Assembly (NCBI GenBank): GCA_014804565.1
Contig: JAAUZN010000092.1
Coordinates: 1 to 21,687, forward strand
DNA: 21,687 nucleotides
Direction: 5' to 3'
Origin: Lachnospiraceae bacterium
GTDB lineage: Bacteria; Bacillota; Clostridia; Lachnospirales; Lachnospiraceae
The notes beneath the pieces are model-generated. The model searched no databases. It was not told the DNA's origin and saw only the letters and a list, made by a program, of their open reading frames with translations. Below are positions 1 to 7,352 of this stretch, in pieces. A program made the translations under genes and the position numbers. Each line of letters begins with the position of its first letter. Within the stretch, counting starts at the first letter, position 1.

Positions 1-460
1 AAATCCCGGCAATCAGGGATGCTCCCTGTTTTACACCGAGTCCTCCATGAATCCCAAAAGCAGCAAACGCTGCCATAAAAGAGAGTACGGTGGCCGGATT
101 TACCAATGCCGTTGTAAATGACGACAGAAAACAAAATGCCAGTGTTCCTTTTGATTCTTTCTGTACTGTTGCCGTCTCCTTTTTGCAAAGGATGCCAAAC
201 CCAAAGAGCAGTACCAGTATTCCTCCAATAACCTGAAGCGTGTTCTGTCTGGTTGATAAAAAGTCCGAAACCACCGTAATGCCAAATACACCCACACAGG
301 AATAAACCAAATCTGCCGCAGAGGAACCCATCCCGGTCAGAAATCCGGCAACAAATCCCTTCTCCAATGTCCTTTCGATTGTCAGTGCGCCAATGGCTCC
401 GGCCGGCACTCCAAATATAAGGCCAATCAGCAGGCCTTTACAAACGTATTCTGCTATCAT
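1..460 (-). CDS. LysE/RhtB-family exporter, C-terminus cut off by window edge
   Basis: The first 153 residues of a multi-pass inner-membrane protein are present; the rest lies beyond base 1. The start MIAEYVCKGLLIGLIFGVPAG is followed by hydrophobic segments at about residues 7-27, 37-57, 68-85 and 105-125. An N-terminal glycine-rich helix with GxPxG and a second helix containing GxGxxxxD-like spacing are typical of LysE/RhtB translocators, which export amino acids or small amides by proton exchange. The ATG overlaps the TGA of the upstream 77-residue gene as ATGA, so the two are translationally coupled and this is the last visible gene of the operon starting at 2934. Family assignment is by pattern recognition; the substrate cannot be read from sequence. 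In this operon the cargo may be the product of the ligase. Confidence 0.75.
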   Translation of the reverse strand, partial: MIAEYVCKGLLIGLIFGVPAGAIGALTIERTLEKGFVAGFLTGMGSSAADLVYSCVGVFGITVVSDFLSTRQNTLQVIGGILVLLFGFGILCKKETATVQKESKGTLAFCFLSSFTTALVNPATVLSFMAAFAAFGIHGGLGVKQGASLIAGI

Positions 461-690
461 GTGCATTCCTTCCGCATCCCGCACAAGACATCATCCAAAA
501 ACTCGATACATGACCGATCCCTATGAATCCCGTCAAGCAGCATTTTCCTCTGTCCCTGCAGCAGTAAAAGCCCTTTTTTCTTCTGCCCCTGCTTTAGGCA
601 GGTCAGGACGCTGGCAACTGTTTCTTCCTCACAGCCGGCATCTACCATGTTCTGGATCAATTCCTCCTCCGTCTGGTAACCACTTAACAT
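457..690 (-). CDS. 77-residue hypothetical protein in the ligase-DUF3737-LysE operon
   Basis: I do not recognise a named family. The start chosen is the ATG 2 bp after the TAA of the DUF3737 gene (GTGTAAATATG), with a GGAGAAGAAGG ribosome binding site inside the end of that gene; a longer open frame reaching 744 has no comparable site and would overlap more. The product, beginning MLSGYQTEEELIQNMVDAG, looks like an all-helical soluble protein: an acidic N-terminal helix, a lysine/leucine-rich middle, and a C-terminal helix with three cysteines scattered through the chain (roughly residues 20, 31 and 69). No signal peptide or membrane segment is visible. It is coupled by ATGA to the LysE-like gene, so it may be an accessory to the exporter or ligase; that is inference. 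Confidence 0.7.
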   Translation of the reverse strand: MLSGYQTEEELIQNMVDAGCEEETVASVLTCLKQGQKKKGLLLLQGQRKMLLDGIHRDRSCIEFLDDVLCGMRKECT

Positions 691-692
691 AT

Positions 693-1562
693 TTACACCG
701 CCTTCTTCTCCGTTTCTGTCCGGAGTATAATCTCCCCTGTACATTCCATGACAGCATCACCCCGGATGATTTCTCCCACGCTATCCGCAATGATCCGGCC
801 GGATTTGGGATTTTTAACGGAAATGATATGGCCTTTCACATCCGCTTCCACATCTGAGTATTCAAAGGACAAATCCGTATCCTCCATTGTGCAATTTACC
901 AGTTTCAGGTTCTTGCAGTAACACAGTGGCTGTGTTCCGATAATCTTACAGTTGATCAGTGTCAAATTCTCAGAAAACCAGCCCAGATATTCGCCTTTCA
1001 CAATGCTGTCCCGCACCGTGACATCTTTGCTGTGCCAGAAAGCATCCTTCGTATCCAGTTCACAGTCATTTATCTCCAGATTTTCCATATACTGGAAGGA
1101 ATATTTCCCTTTCATCTTTACACTGCGCAGTTTCACATCCCGGCTGTCCATAAATAAATACTCAGAAACAATATCCGTATCAATCAGCTCAATGTCCTGG
1201 GACTTCCAGCCAAACTCCTGGGATTCTACCTGACAGCGCTCCAGACAGATATGTGCGCACTCCCGCACTGCCTTGATCCCTCCTAAAACACTGTCTGTGA
1301 TAACACCATTTTCCGCATACCAGATTGCGGCGCGGGTTTTGTCATCCATAGAGGATTCTGACATGGTAAATCCCTTTACGTGCCATAAGGGATAGCGCAG
1401 GGAAAAACGACAGTTTTTAAGTCCCACATCCCCAGACTCTTTCAATACAGATTCCCCATCGGCCGGGCCTGCAAATACACAATCCGTCACATCCGCGTTC
1501 TGCAGATGATACAGCGCCCTCTCCTCATCAAATTGCTTCCCGGTAATGTTTGTTCTTGTCAT
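693..1562 (-). CDS. DUF3737 family parallel beta-helix protein
   Basis: The 289-residue product matches my knowledge of DUF3737: an N-terminal FDEERALYHLQNADVTDCVF block, then KTRAAIWYAENG, followed by repeated short strand units (KDVxLRxxxM, ENLEINDCEL, KDVTVRDSIV, ENLTLINCKI, KNLKLVNCTM) that stack as a right-handed beta-helix. Cysteines and asparagines recur at the same place in successive coils. No signal peptide, so it should be cytoplasmic. The biochemical role of DUF3737 is unknown. The ATG lies inside the end of the ligase gene (35-bp overlap) and has GGAGG nine bases upstream, indicating coupled translation with the ligase. The fold is often used to bind or modify carbohydrate-like ligands, but no catalytic site is recognisable. 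Confidence 0.85.
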   Translation of the reverse strand: MTRTNITGKQFDEERALYHLQNADVTDCVFAGPADGESVLKESGDVGLKNCRFSLRYPLWHVKGFTMSESSMDDKTRAAIWYAENGVITDSVLGGIKAVRECAHICLERCQVESQEFGWKSQDIELIDTDIVSEYLFMDSRDVKLRSVKMKGKYSFQYMENLEINDCELDTKDAFWHSKDVTVRDSIVKGEYLGWFSENLTLINCKIIGTQPLCYCKNLKLVNCTMEDTDLSFEYSDVEADVKGHIISVKNPKSGRIIADSVGEIIRGDAVMECTGEIILRTETEKKAV

Positions 1563-2934
1563 CTTCCTTATCCTCCATCATTTTTATTATTAGTGGTTTT
1601 TTCCCTGTATGCTTATCCGGTATGATCTGTTCCACAAACCGGATCGAAAACTGAATTTCTTCTAAATCTTTGTCTGATAACAGTTTCCTGACATGCCGAT
1701 AAATTTCCTCCGTTACATTCGCTCGATCTGCAGATTCCTCCGCCTCCGCCAACATTTCAAAGGATATTGGGGATGTCTGGTAAAACTGATAATCCAACAA
1801 TCCTACGACGCAAAATCCTTCCATAGACAGAGGATGCAGATACTCCTTACTGCCATCCGGCTTTTCAAACCACAGCACATCCTCATTCCGGCACAGCAGC
1901 ACATCCGCCTTTGTAAAAAAACAGTCTGCATCGTCTTCCGTCTCATGCAAAACAAGTTTGTCAGAAATATGGTAACGAATTAATGGCTGCGTAAAATTGT
2001 ACAGACAGGTTACATACATCTCCCCATCGATCACTTCTATCACATTCAGATCATCAAAGAGAATCATTCCCTCATCCGCCCGTTGCTCCACTCCCAATGC
2101 AAGAGATTCACTTGCACCGTAAAAATTCACCACTTCCGTGTCAAAAGCATTTTCCAAAAACTTGCGCAGGCCGATGCTTAGCGGCTCTCCACAGGAAATT
2201 ATGCGCCTGACATGCAACGTTTCATTCTCACCGCCTGTCTGCTCCGCCAAAATCTTGACAGCAGAAGGATAACCTATAATGATATTGGGGTGAAACTCCA
2301 GTACCACCTCTCTCCATTTTGCCAGCGGTGTATTGATATCCAAAAATCTCTGCTCTGCACGGATACCCCTGATTCCATCGCCCACTGCCATAGCGCCGCC
2401 ATACCTTCCGTCCGTAGCCGCTATGTAAAGGATTCTTGGTTTCTCTGCCAATAATTTTAAGACAGAACCCATGGACATTCCCCAAAGGGCGCCCCTGATA
2501 ATTCCAATCAGCATCTGTTCCCACGCGGCATTATCGTATACAAAATATCTGGGGGTTCCGGTGCTGCCGGAGGAATGTATCACATGATATTTATCAAGAT
2601 AGATTTCTCCGCCATCTTCAGAAGCTTCATCAAACCGAAGCAATTCCTCCTGTTTCAGACTACGATCCGTCACCAGCTCGTCAAAATGTTCCATCAGGAT
2701 TCCTTTATCCAACACAGGAAAATTCTCAAGAGGTGTTCTTCTGATGTTTTCCGGGAAGATTCCCTTCGCCTCAAATACCTTCCTGTAGTAAGGGGAATAT
2801 TCATAGGCAAACAAAAGAAGTTTTTCCAGTTTCTTTTTCTGCAGCCGCTCTATCTGTTCCTTTCTCCTGCCTGCATTTCTTTTCTGCCTGTAAAGATTCC
2901 ACAACAGACGGAAATAATTGATACCTGCAGCCAT
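1528..2934 (-). CDS. PaaK/CapK-like AMP-forming acyl-activating enzyme
   Basis: A 468-residue cytoplasmic adenylate-forming enzyme of the phenylacetate-CoA ligase / coenzyme F390 synthetase / CapK group. The N-terminal helix with PYYRKVF (about 48-54) is typical of this group. The ATP-binding P-loop SSGSTGTP is at 121-128, the adenine-binding FYGASE at 271-276, and the ribose-binding segment PLIRYHISD at 317-325, where PaaK has PIIRYRTGD-like sequence. Such enzymes activate a carboxylate as acyl-AMP and pass it to CoA or to an amine. No ACP domain is present and the substrate is not predictable. Start ATG has AAGGAGGTGACAAGGC directly upstream. It heads the operon with DUF3737, the 77-residue protein and the LysE-like exporter, behind the promoter at 2980-3008. 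Confidence 0.85.
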   Translation of the reverse strand: MAAGINYFRLLWNLYRQKRNAGRRKEQIERLQKKKLEKLLLFAYEYSPYYRKVFEAKGIFPENIRRTPLENFPVLDKGILMEHFDELVTDRSLKQEELLRFDEASEDGGEIYLDKYHVIHSSGSTGTPRYFVYDNAAWEQMLIGIIRGALWGMSMGSVLKLLAEKPRILYIAATDGRYGGAMAVGDGIRGIRAEQRFLDINTPLAKWREVVLEFHPNIIIGYPSAVKILAEQTGGENETLHVRRIISCGEPLSIGLRKFLENAFDTEVVNFYGASESLALGVEQRADEGMILFDDLNVIEVIDGEMYVTCLYNFTQPLIRYHISDKLVLHETEDDADCFFTKADVLLCRNEDVLWFEKPDGSKEYLHPLSMEGFCVVGLLDYQFYQTSPISFEMLAEAEESADRANVTEEIYRHVRKLLSDKDLEEIQFSIRFVEQIIPDKHTGKKPLIIKMMEDKEDDKNKHYREAI

Positions 2935-2979
2935 GCCTTGTCACCTCCTTATTCTTGTGATTGCACTTATCATATTTAG

Positions 2980-3008
2980 AGTCTACAATCACGAAAACAA
3001 AATAGCAA
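2980..3008 (-). promoter_or_regulatory. Promoter of the ligase operon
   Basis: Read on the minus strand: -35 TTGCTA (plus-strand 3003-3008), 17-bp spacer, -10 TAGACT (plus-strand 2980-2985). The predicted start of transcription is near 2973, giving a leader of about 39 bases before the ATG at 2934. The -35, the exact spacer and the sequence just upstream are shared with the promoter at 4301-4329. Suboptimal hexamers (TTGCTA, TAGACT) fit a promoter that needs an activator. Confidence 0.6.
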
Positions 3009-3050
3009 ATACCTATATCGAATGCATTTGCATAGCATTTGGGAATGTTA
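3002..3050 (-). repeat. Shared regulatory block, copy A (probable LytTR operator)
   Basis: This block aligns without gaps to 4323-4371 at 40 of 49 positions. The invariant parts are a 16-bp core containing the -35 (plus-strand 3002-3017), GAATGC (3020-3025) and GGGAATGTT (3041-3049). The two GAATG units (CATTC on the transcribed minus strand) start 23 bp apart and the nearer one is 11 bp from the -35. LytTR regulators are known to bind pairs of about 9-bp direct repeats separated by roughly 12-13 bp just upstream of -35; here the 9-mers AACATTCCC and TGCATTCGA have a 14-bp gap. The assignment to the neighbouring LytTR protein is inference. Confidence 0.6.
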
Positions 3051-3063
3051 ATCCAAAAATCTA

Positions 3064-4221
3064 TTACTTTGTGATTTGAAAAAAATATGCTACCTCATAA
3101 TTTTCCCTGTGATAATAAGCTGCAGTCAGGGCAGACTGATCAAACACAATGCTCCACTCCGTAGACTCAAACTCTCCAAAATTATCCTTGCTCACACTGT
3201 CTAAGGCATCTCTTACTTCCGCCTGTGTCATGGACGGTTTCTCCGCAATCGTTACTGTTAATATGTCAAATCTCTCGTGGGACTGACTTGTACCGATTCC
3301 CTGCTTTTCTCCCTCCGCCAGATAAAAATTCGTCAGGACAGGCGTCTCCACCACGACCATTTCATTGTCAATATATTCCACAGCCACGCTGTTTCCGGCT
3401 GCATCCGCAATGGCAAAATGAACCATATAATTCATGGAAGCATGGAGGTCATACTGCCCCAACAGATCTAATGCTTCCTCTACTGTAGCTGCCTGATTAA
3501 GCAGCAGGCGGACAGCTGTTGTGGTGGTAATATCCGGCCTATCCGTATCCTGTGAAATCATAGCGCTATCCTGAATCATATTGACGGATATACATAAGCC
3601 CTTCTCATTCATTCCATCCAAAGGTGCGTACAGCGCTGCTATAGTCATCATATCATCGTTTAGCAGACCGCCAGCCATTCCGGCTCCCTGACGGATAAAG
3701 CCCAGGTTTACTGTGGAAACAGAAGCATACCCCTCCTGCGGATAAGATGTGACAACAAGTGCATCACAGGTATTCCAATCAAAGTTCCGCCCAAAAAGAT
3801 AACCGCCCTCTTTATTTTGTACGGAAAAGGTACTGCACCCAAAGGCCCGCGTATTCATGGTCAGACCGCTCCGGCTTTCCGCAAAAAGCTCGCTTACCAA
3901 AAACTGTACAACCTCCTGGTCCGTTTTGGCGCCTCCTCCGGCAAGAAAGGCAGCAAACCCATCTTCCCCTTCATACCGGACGGCAGAAAACCCCTTCTCC
4001 AGCTTCTCTATTTCTGAACTTACCTGTACTGTCACAGCATTATCCTCCAAAACCTCTGTTCCCTCTGACACACCTGGCCGGGCTGGAGAATAACTCTCAT
4101 CCGCATCTGAATCACGCCCTCCGCATCCCATAAGGCTCACTAATAGAATATATGTAATTGCAATAGTCACTAATTTTTTCCGTGTTCCCATTATTTTTTC
4201 TTTTTGTGTGGTATCTGACAT
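3064..4221 (-). CDS. Secreted lipoprotein, linear amide C-N hydrolase (Ntn hydrolase fold)
   Basis: A 385-residue lipoprotein: positive N-terminus, hydrophobic stretch at about 17-31 and a lipobox ending MGC with lipidated Cys33, then a low-complexity linker. The enzyme part resembles the choloylglycine hydrolase / penicillin V acylase / acyl-coenzyme A:6-APA acyltransferase superfamily: nucleophile Cys129 in AFGCSTF, followed by GRNFDW (Arg145, Asp148), GMNEKGLCISVN (Asn205, Asn214), LTNFYL (Asn298) and SHERFDIL (Arg317). Members cut linear amide bonds; many self-process so that the Cys becomes N-terminal, which would here release about 95 residues after the lipid anchor. Start ATG has GAGGAG six bases upstream; an internal Met11 lacks a good site. 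No terminator follows, so reading into the ligase operon is possible. Substrate (bile salt, N-acyl amino acid, beta-lactam, peptide) is not predictable. Confidence 0.82.
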   Translation of the reverse strand: MSDTTQKEKIMGTRKKLVTIAITYILLVSLMGCGGRDSDADESYSPARPGVSEGTEVLEDNAVTVQVSSEIEKLEKGFSAVRYEGEDGFAAFLAGGGAKTDQEVVQFLVSELFAESRSGLTMNTRAFGCSTFSVQNKEGGYLFGRNFDWNTCDALVVTSYPQEGYASVSTVNLGFIRQGAGMAGGLLNDDMMTIAALYAPLDGMNEKGLCISVNMIQDSAMISQDTDRPDITTTTAVRLLLNQAATVEEALDLLGQYDLHASMNYMVHFAIADAAGNSVAVEYIDNEMVVVETPVLTNFYLAEGEKQGIGTSQSHERFDILTVTIAEKPSMTQAEVRDALDSVSKDNFGEFESTEWSIVFDQSALTAAYYHRENYEVAYFFQITK

Positions 4222-4300
4222 ATCGTTCTCCTCACCCCAAAAATTCTTAAAACCAATCCTTTTGCTTATCTCATGGACTTGCTTATTTGCTGCTGTTTTA

Positions 4301-4329
4301 AGTATAAAGCAAGCTTAAAACGATAGCAA
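4301..4329 (-). promoter_or_regulatory. Promoter of the lipoprotein amidase gene
   Basis: Read on the minus strand: -35 TTGCTA (plus-strand 4324-4329), 17-bp spacer, -10 TATACT (plus-strand 4301-4306). Predicted start near 4294, leader about 73 bases to the ATG at 4221. Same -35 and same spacer length as the ligase promoter, with the shared operator block immediately upstream. Confidence 0.6.
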
Positions 4330-4371
4330 ATACCTATACTGAATGCTATTACATTGGTTTTGGGAATGTTT
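4323..4371 (-). repeat. Shared regulatory block, copy B (probable LytTR operator)
   Basis: Partner of 3002-3050 (40/49 identical, no gaps). GAATG units start at plus-strand 4341 and 4364, 23 bp apart, and the nearer is 11 bp from the -35, exactly as in copy A. It lies between the divergent amidase and LytTR genes; its orientation relative to the minus-strand promoter matches copy A, so the amidase promoter is the likelier target. An effect on the plus-strand promoter about 65 bp away is possible. Confidence 0.6.
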
Positions 4372-4435
4372 TAGATATGTGGACTAGCAGCTACGACCAC
4401 TTATATCATGAAAACAGCCGACTGTTGCAAATCTA

Positions 4436-4464
4436 TTGAATGCGCTACCCTTCTGCCCTATAAT
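4436..4464 (+). promoter_or_regulatory. Promoter of the LytTR-DUF3021 operon
   Basis: -35 TTGAAT at 4436-4441, 17-bp spacer, perfect -10 TATAAT at 4459-4464. Predicted start of transcription is near 4471, giving a short leader of about 25 bases containing the AGGTGA ribosome binding site. This placement argues against upstream in-frame starts for the LytTR gene. Confidence 0.6.
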
Positions 4465-4495
4465 GGCATCAGAAATGAAAAGCGAGGTGAAGAAT

Positions 4496-4936
4496 ATGCA
4501 GGTCGAGATCAAGATCGACAGTTCCTATACCGAACCTAAGATACTCATATTTACTGATTCGGTTACAGAAGACATCAACAACATTGTGAAAAAATTGTCA
4601 GAGGATGTTCCGCAGATCATTTCCGGCAGCAGAGACAATAAAATCGAAGTGCTGGATCCCGCAGAACTGATCCGGATCTATGCGAATACAGGAAAAGTTT
4701 TCGCGGTCACGGAGAAAGGGGAATACACTCTGCGCCTCAGACTGTACGAGATAGAAGGACGACTAAACCCTCATCAGTTTGTCCGCATCTCAAATTCAGA
4801 GATCATCAACCTGAACCACGTCAATAACTTTGATCTGAGCTTTACAGGTACGATCTGTGTCAAACTGTCAAACGGAACCATGACATATGTTTCCAGGCGA
4901 TATGTTTCCAAAATTAGAAAAATATTAGGAATGTGA
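4496..4936 (+). CDS. LytTR-domain transcriptional regulator
   Basis: A 146-residue protein with no receiver domain: about 45 N-terminal residues, then a LytTR DNA-binding domain (about 46-145) showing the family pattern IYANTGKVFAVTEKGEY, FVRISNSEIINLNHV and YVSRRYVSKIRKIL. Start ATG has GAGGTGA five bases upstream; an open frame extending back to a TTG at 4436 would begin inside the -35 and is rejected. It is followed after 9 bp by a DUF3021 membrane protein. Such regulator/membrane-protein pairs resemble in layout the LytTR regulatory systems HdrRM and BrsRM of Streptococcus mutans, where the membrane partner restrains the regulator. Probable targets here are the two promoters carrying the 49-bp block. 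Confidence 0.9.
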   Translation: MQVEIKIDSSYTEPKILIFTDSVTEDINNIVKKLSEDVPQIISGSRDNKIEVLDPAELIRIYANTGKVFAVTEKGEYTLRLRLYEIEGRLNPHQFVRISNSEIINLNHVNNFDLSFTGTICVKLSNGTMTYVSRRYVSKIRKILGM

Positions 4937-4945
4937 GGTATGAAT

Positions 4946-5413
4946 ATGAAAAAAAATATTATTTCGCGAAGTCTTATAGGGTTCCCGATTGGAATTATGA
5001 TTGGTTATCTAGAGAGTATCTTTATTTCCCTTATATGGGCGGACGGATATTACTATCCCTGTGTGCCCGAACTAATCAATGTCATGGGAAACGAGATCAA
5101 TGCGGTACTCGTGCAGGCTCTGCTCTGTGGATTAGTGGGCGTTGGATTTTCAGGAGGTTCCGTAATATGGGAAGTGGAGCGCTGGAGTATTGTGGTACAG
5201 ACCGGCATATATTTCGCTGTCACTGCCTTAATCATGATGCCCACTGCCTATTTCATGTACTGGATGGGGCACAGCCTGAAGGGATTTTTAAGCTATTTCG
5301 GGATTTTTGTTCTGATCTTTGCCGTCGTGTGGATCATACAGTATATGATAGGAAGGTACATCGTCAAAAAATTAAACACGAATCTGCAAAAGACAAAGGG
5401 TGTCTCGCAATAA
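4946..5413 (+). CDS. DUF3021 family membrane protein, likely partner of the LytTR regulator
   Basis: A 155-residue integral membrane protein with four hydrophobic segments (about 8-30, 46-66, 79-101 and 110-133) and a basic C-terminal tail, as in DUF3021. Two starts are possible: ATG 4940 or ATG 4946 two codons later. GAGG at 4935-4938 is seven bases from the second and only one from the first, so 4946 is preferred. The gene follows the LytTR stop almost directly. DUF3021 proteins are regularly found next to LytTR regulators and are thought to control them at the membrane; the signal is unknown. The stop codon lies in the loop of the terminator hairpin at 5398-5424. Confidence 0.85.
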   Translation: MKKNIISRSLIGFPIGIMIGYLESIFISLIWADGYYYPCVPELINVMGNEINAVLVQALLCGLVGVGFSGGSVIWEVERWSIVVQTGIYFAVTALIMMPTAYFMYWMGHSLKGFLSYFGIFVLIFAVVWIIQYMIGRYIVKKLNTNLQKTKGVSQ

Positions 5414-5424
5414 GCGAGATACCC
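5398..5424. terminator. Bidirectional terminator between DUF3021 and MATE genes
   Basis: An 11-bp stem (5398-5408 with 5414-5424, one G-T wobble) closes a 5-base loop that contains the TAA stop of the plus-strand DUF3021 gene. On the minus strand it is followed by CCCTTTGTCTTTT, which suits termination of the converging MATE gene; on the plus strand the tail CTCTTAAAT is weaker. Confidence 0.6.
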
Positions 5425-5427
5425 CTC

Positions 5428-6771
5428 TTAAATCACCTGAAACGCTTTCCATTTCCCGGACTTTTCTCTCCGGAAAAAGATCACAGCACGGATGATCCAG
5501 TCACAGACCATGGCAAGAGCGATACCGATCACTCCCATATCCAGAGTGATTCCCAGAAGATAGGATAAAACCAGCCGTCCTAAAATGGTGGAGGCAATAG
5601 AAACATACATGGTGAATTTTACATCCCCCGCCGCCCGCAGGCCGTTACTGAGTGCCCCGGAAAAAGGAAACGCCGCCGCATTGAACACATTGTGAATCAG
5701 CACAAGCCAGATCACCAGCTGCTTCGTCTGCGGCTCCAATGCGTAGAACTGCAAAAAGACAGGTGTAAGCAGGAAAATCAGAAGATTCCATGCCGTCGAG
5801 AGTAACAGCGTTATCTTCGTGAGTTTCTTAAAATAATACTCCGCCGCCTCCACATCCCGATTCCCCATACACTGTCCGATCACTGTGATAAACGCAGGCC
5901 CCATGGATACCCCTGCTAAAGCCGCCATGGACCAGATACTCTGTGCCACCCCGTTTGCGGCGATCTGATAGGTGCCAAAGAGCGCCACGATACTGCTGAG
6001 CGCCACCTTCACCAACTGAAAGATCCCATTCTCAATACCATTGGGAACCGCGATATGTAAAATACGCTTCATCAGTTCTCCGTCCCACCGGAAAATCCAT
6101 CTGGCTCGATAAACCACATCATTTTTCTTCTGAAAACAGAGCACGGTGATCACCACTGCTGAAAACAGCCGTGCTATCAGGGAAGGCCATGCCACGCCCG
6201 CCACCCCCGCGCGTAAAACGAATACACCAATGATGTTTCCCACCACATTGATCAGATTGGAAGCAATGGACAGATACATGGTCACACTGGTCTTACCAAG
6301 ACTGCGATAGACTGCGGCTCCCGCATTATAAACCGCCAGCGCAGGATAAGAATAAGCGGAAATCCTCAGATAAGTAATGCATGCCTGCATGACAGAATCC
6401 TCTACCCTGCCAAACAAAAGGCGGAGCATACCTTGATTCCCAACAAGCACCAAGACAGCGATCAAAACAGAAAACAACGTAGAAAAGAACAAAAGCTGGC
6501 TGGCGGATTCTCCCGCCGCGTCGCTCTCATTTCTGCCCACATACTGACTGATCACCACCGCTCCCCCGGATGCCAGCGCTGTAAAAAGATAAATAAAGAT
6601 CGTATTAAACTGATTGACCAGAGAAACTCCTGACACCGCGGATTCTCCCGCGTAACTGACCACAAGCGTGTCCGCCATCCCTACCAACATAACCAGAAGC
6701 TGCTCCAAAAACAACGGAATAATCATTTTCTGCAGGTCTTTTCCGGAAAACGGCATCTGTCCTTCTCCCAT
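5428..6771 (-). CDS. MATE family multidrug/cation efflux transporter
   Basis: About 447 residues and twelve hydrophobic segments, as usual for MATE proteins. The N-terminus IIPLFLEQLLVMLVGMADT, then GESAVSGVSLVNQF and ALASGGAVVISQYVG, matches the Na+ or H+ coupled MATE group common in Clostridia. The second half repeats the pattern (GISMGPAFITVIGQ-like stretch near residue 290 and a charged linker around residue 225). It would export organic cations or a natural product across the membrane; no substrate can be assigned. Start is the ATG with GGGAG nine bases upstream; an open frame extends six codons to a TTG without support. The gene converges on DUF3021 at the shared terminator and follows the DUF4358 gene by 31 bp. 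Confidence 0.92.
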   Translation of the reverse strand: MGEGQMPFSGKDLQKMIIPLFLEQLLVMLVGMADTLVVSYAGESAVSGVSLVNQFNTIFIYLFTALASGGAVVISQYVGRNESDAAGESASQLLFFSTLFSVLIAVLVLVGNQGMLRLLFGRVEDSVMQACITYLRISAYSYPALAVYNAGAAVYRSLGKTSVTMYLSIASNLINVVGNIIGVFVLRAGVAGVAWPSLIARLFSAVVITVLCFQKKNDVVYRARWIFRWDGELMKRILHIAVPNGIENGIFQLVKVALSSIVALFGTYQIAANGVAQSIWSMAALAGVSMGPAFITVIGQCMGNRDVEAAEYYFKKLTKITLLLSTAWNLLIFLLTPVFLQFYALEPQTKQLVIWLVLIHNVFNAAAFPFSGALSNGLRAAGDVKFTMYVSIASTILGRLVLSYLLGITLDMGVIGIALAMVCDWIIRAVIFFRREKSGKWKAFQVI

Positions 6772-6802
6772 GATTTTTATCTCCCGCAAACCACTTCCTG
6801 GC

Positions 6803-7297
6803 CTACAGACTTTGAAAGGCGCTGTTCATTGCATAGGCAACGTCCTTGCTGCTCATGATAAAAAAGATCACATCCCCGCGGCTCTCAATGAGCGTGGTCT
6901 CCGCGCTGACGCAGACCCACTTATCCGGATCGGCACTATTTTTCAGTGCCTCCTTGGCCGTCTCCACATCCGCCTCATCCACACGCAGCAGCACACACTG
7001 ATAAGCGACAGATGACATTTTCGGCATGGATACCACGCCTTCCGTGTAGGTGATCTCATCGGTGCCCAGAATATAGCTTTCCAGATCGTCTGTCAGCTCC
7101 AACGTGTCAAAATAGTCCAAGCCCTCCCGAAAATCTGCGTCCAGATCCGCATTGGCATTGAGAGCCGTCATGATATCCTGTAAAGACCCCTCTGGGCCCT
7201 TAGACGACGCCGTTTCCCCGCCGCAGGCGGTACAGCACACCATCAAGATTCCTATAAGCAGCATGATCACTCTGCTTCTTAACCCACTCCTGTTCAT
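6803..7297 (-). CDS. DUF4358 domain lipoprotein
   Basis: A 164-residue protein with a type II signal peptide: basic start, hydrophobic segment at about 10-22 and lipobox CTAC with lipidated Cys25. The mature part matches DUF4358: VAYQCVLLRVDEADVETAKEAL, then DPDKWVCVSAE and a final hydrophobic GDVIFFIMSS strand. Its role is unknown; members are surface lipoproteins of Clostridia, often near transporters. The ATG has an AAAGGAAA site upstream. It sits 55 bp after the PIN-domain gene and 31 bp before the MATE gene, so a shared transcript is plausible. Confidence 0.85.
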   Translation of the reverse strand: MNRSGLRSRVIMLLIGILMVCCTACGGETASSKGPEGSLQDIMTALNANADLDADFREGLDYFDTLELTDDLESYILGTDEITYTEGVVSMPKMSSVAYQCVLLRVDEADVETAKEALKNSADPDKWVCVSAETTLIESRGDVIFFIMSSKDVAYAMNSAFQSL

Positions 7298-7352
7298 AAA
7301 CCTAATTTCCTTTCCGATACCCTGTCACAGACATTCCTTATTAGTGTGTAAT

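Noticed and set aside
4438..4443. A further GAATGC upstream of the LytTR gene as a third operator unit
   Set aside because: It overlaps the -35, has no partner at 23 bp and is short enough to occur by chance.
4436..4495. N-terminal extension of the LytTR gene to a TTG or to ATG 4475
   Set aside because: The TTG lies in the predicted -35 and the other ATG is within a few bases of the predicted transcript start with no ribosome binding site; ATG 4496 has GAGGTGA at five bases.
4933..5568. 211-residue plus-strand open frame
   Set aside because: It is a shadow frame of the DUF3021 gene that runs through the terminator into the converging MATE gene; its composition is not protein-like.
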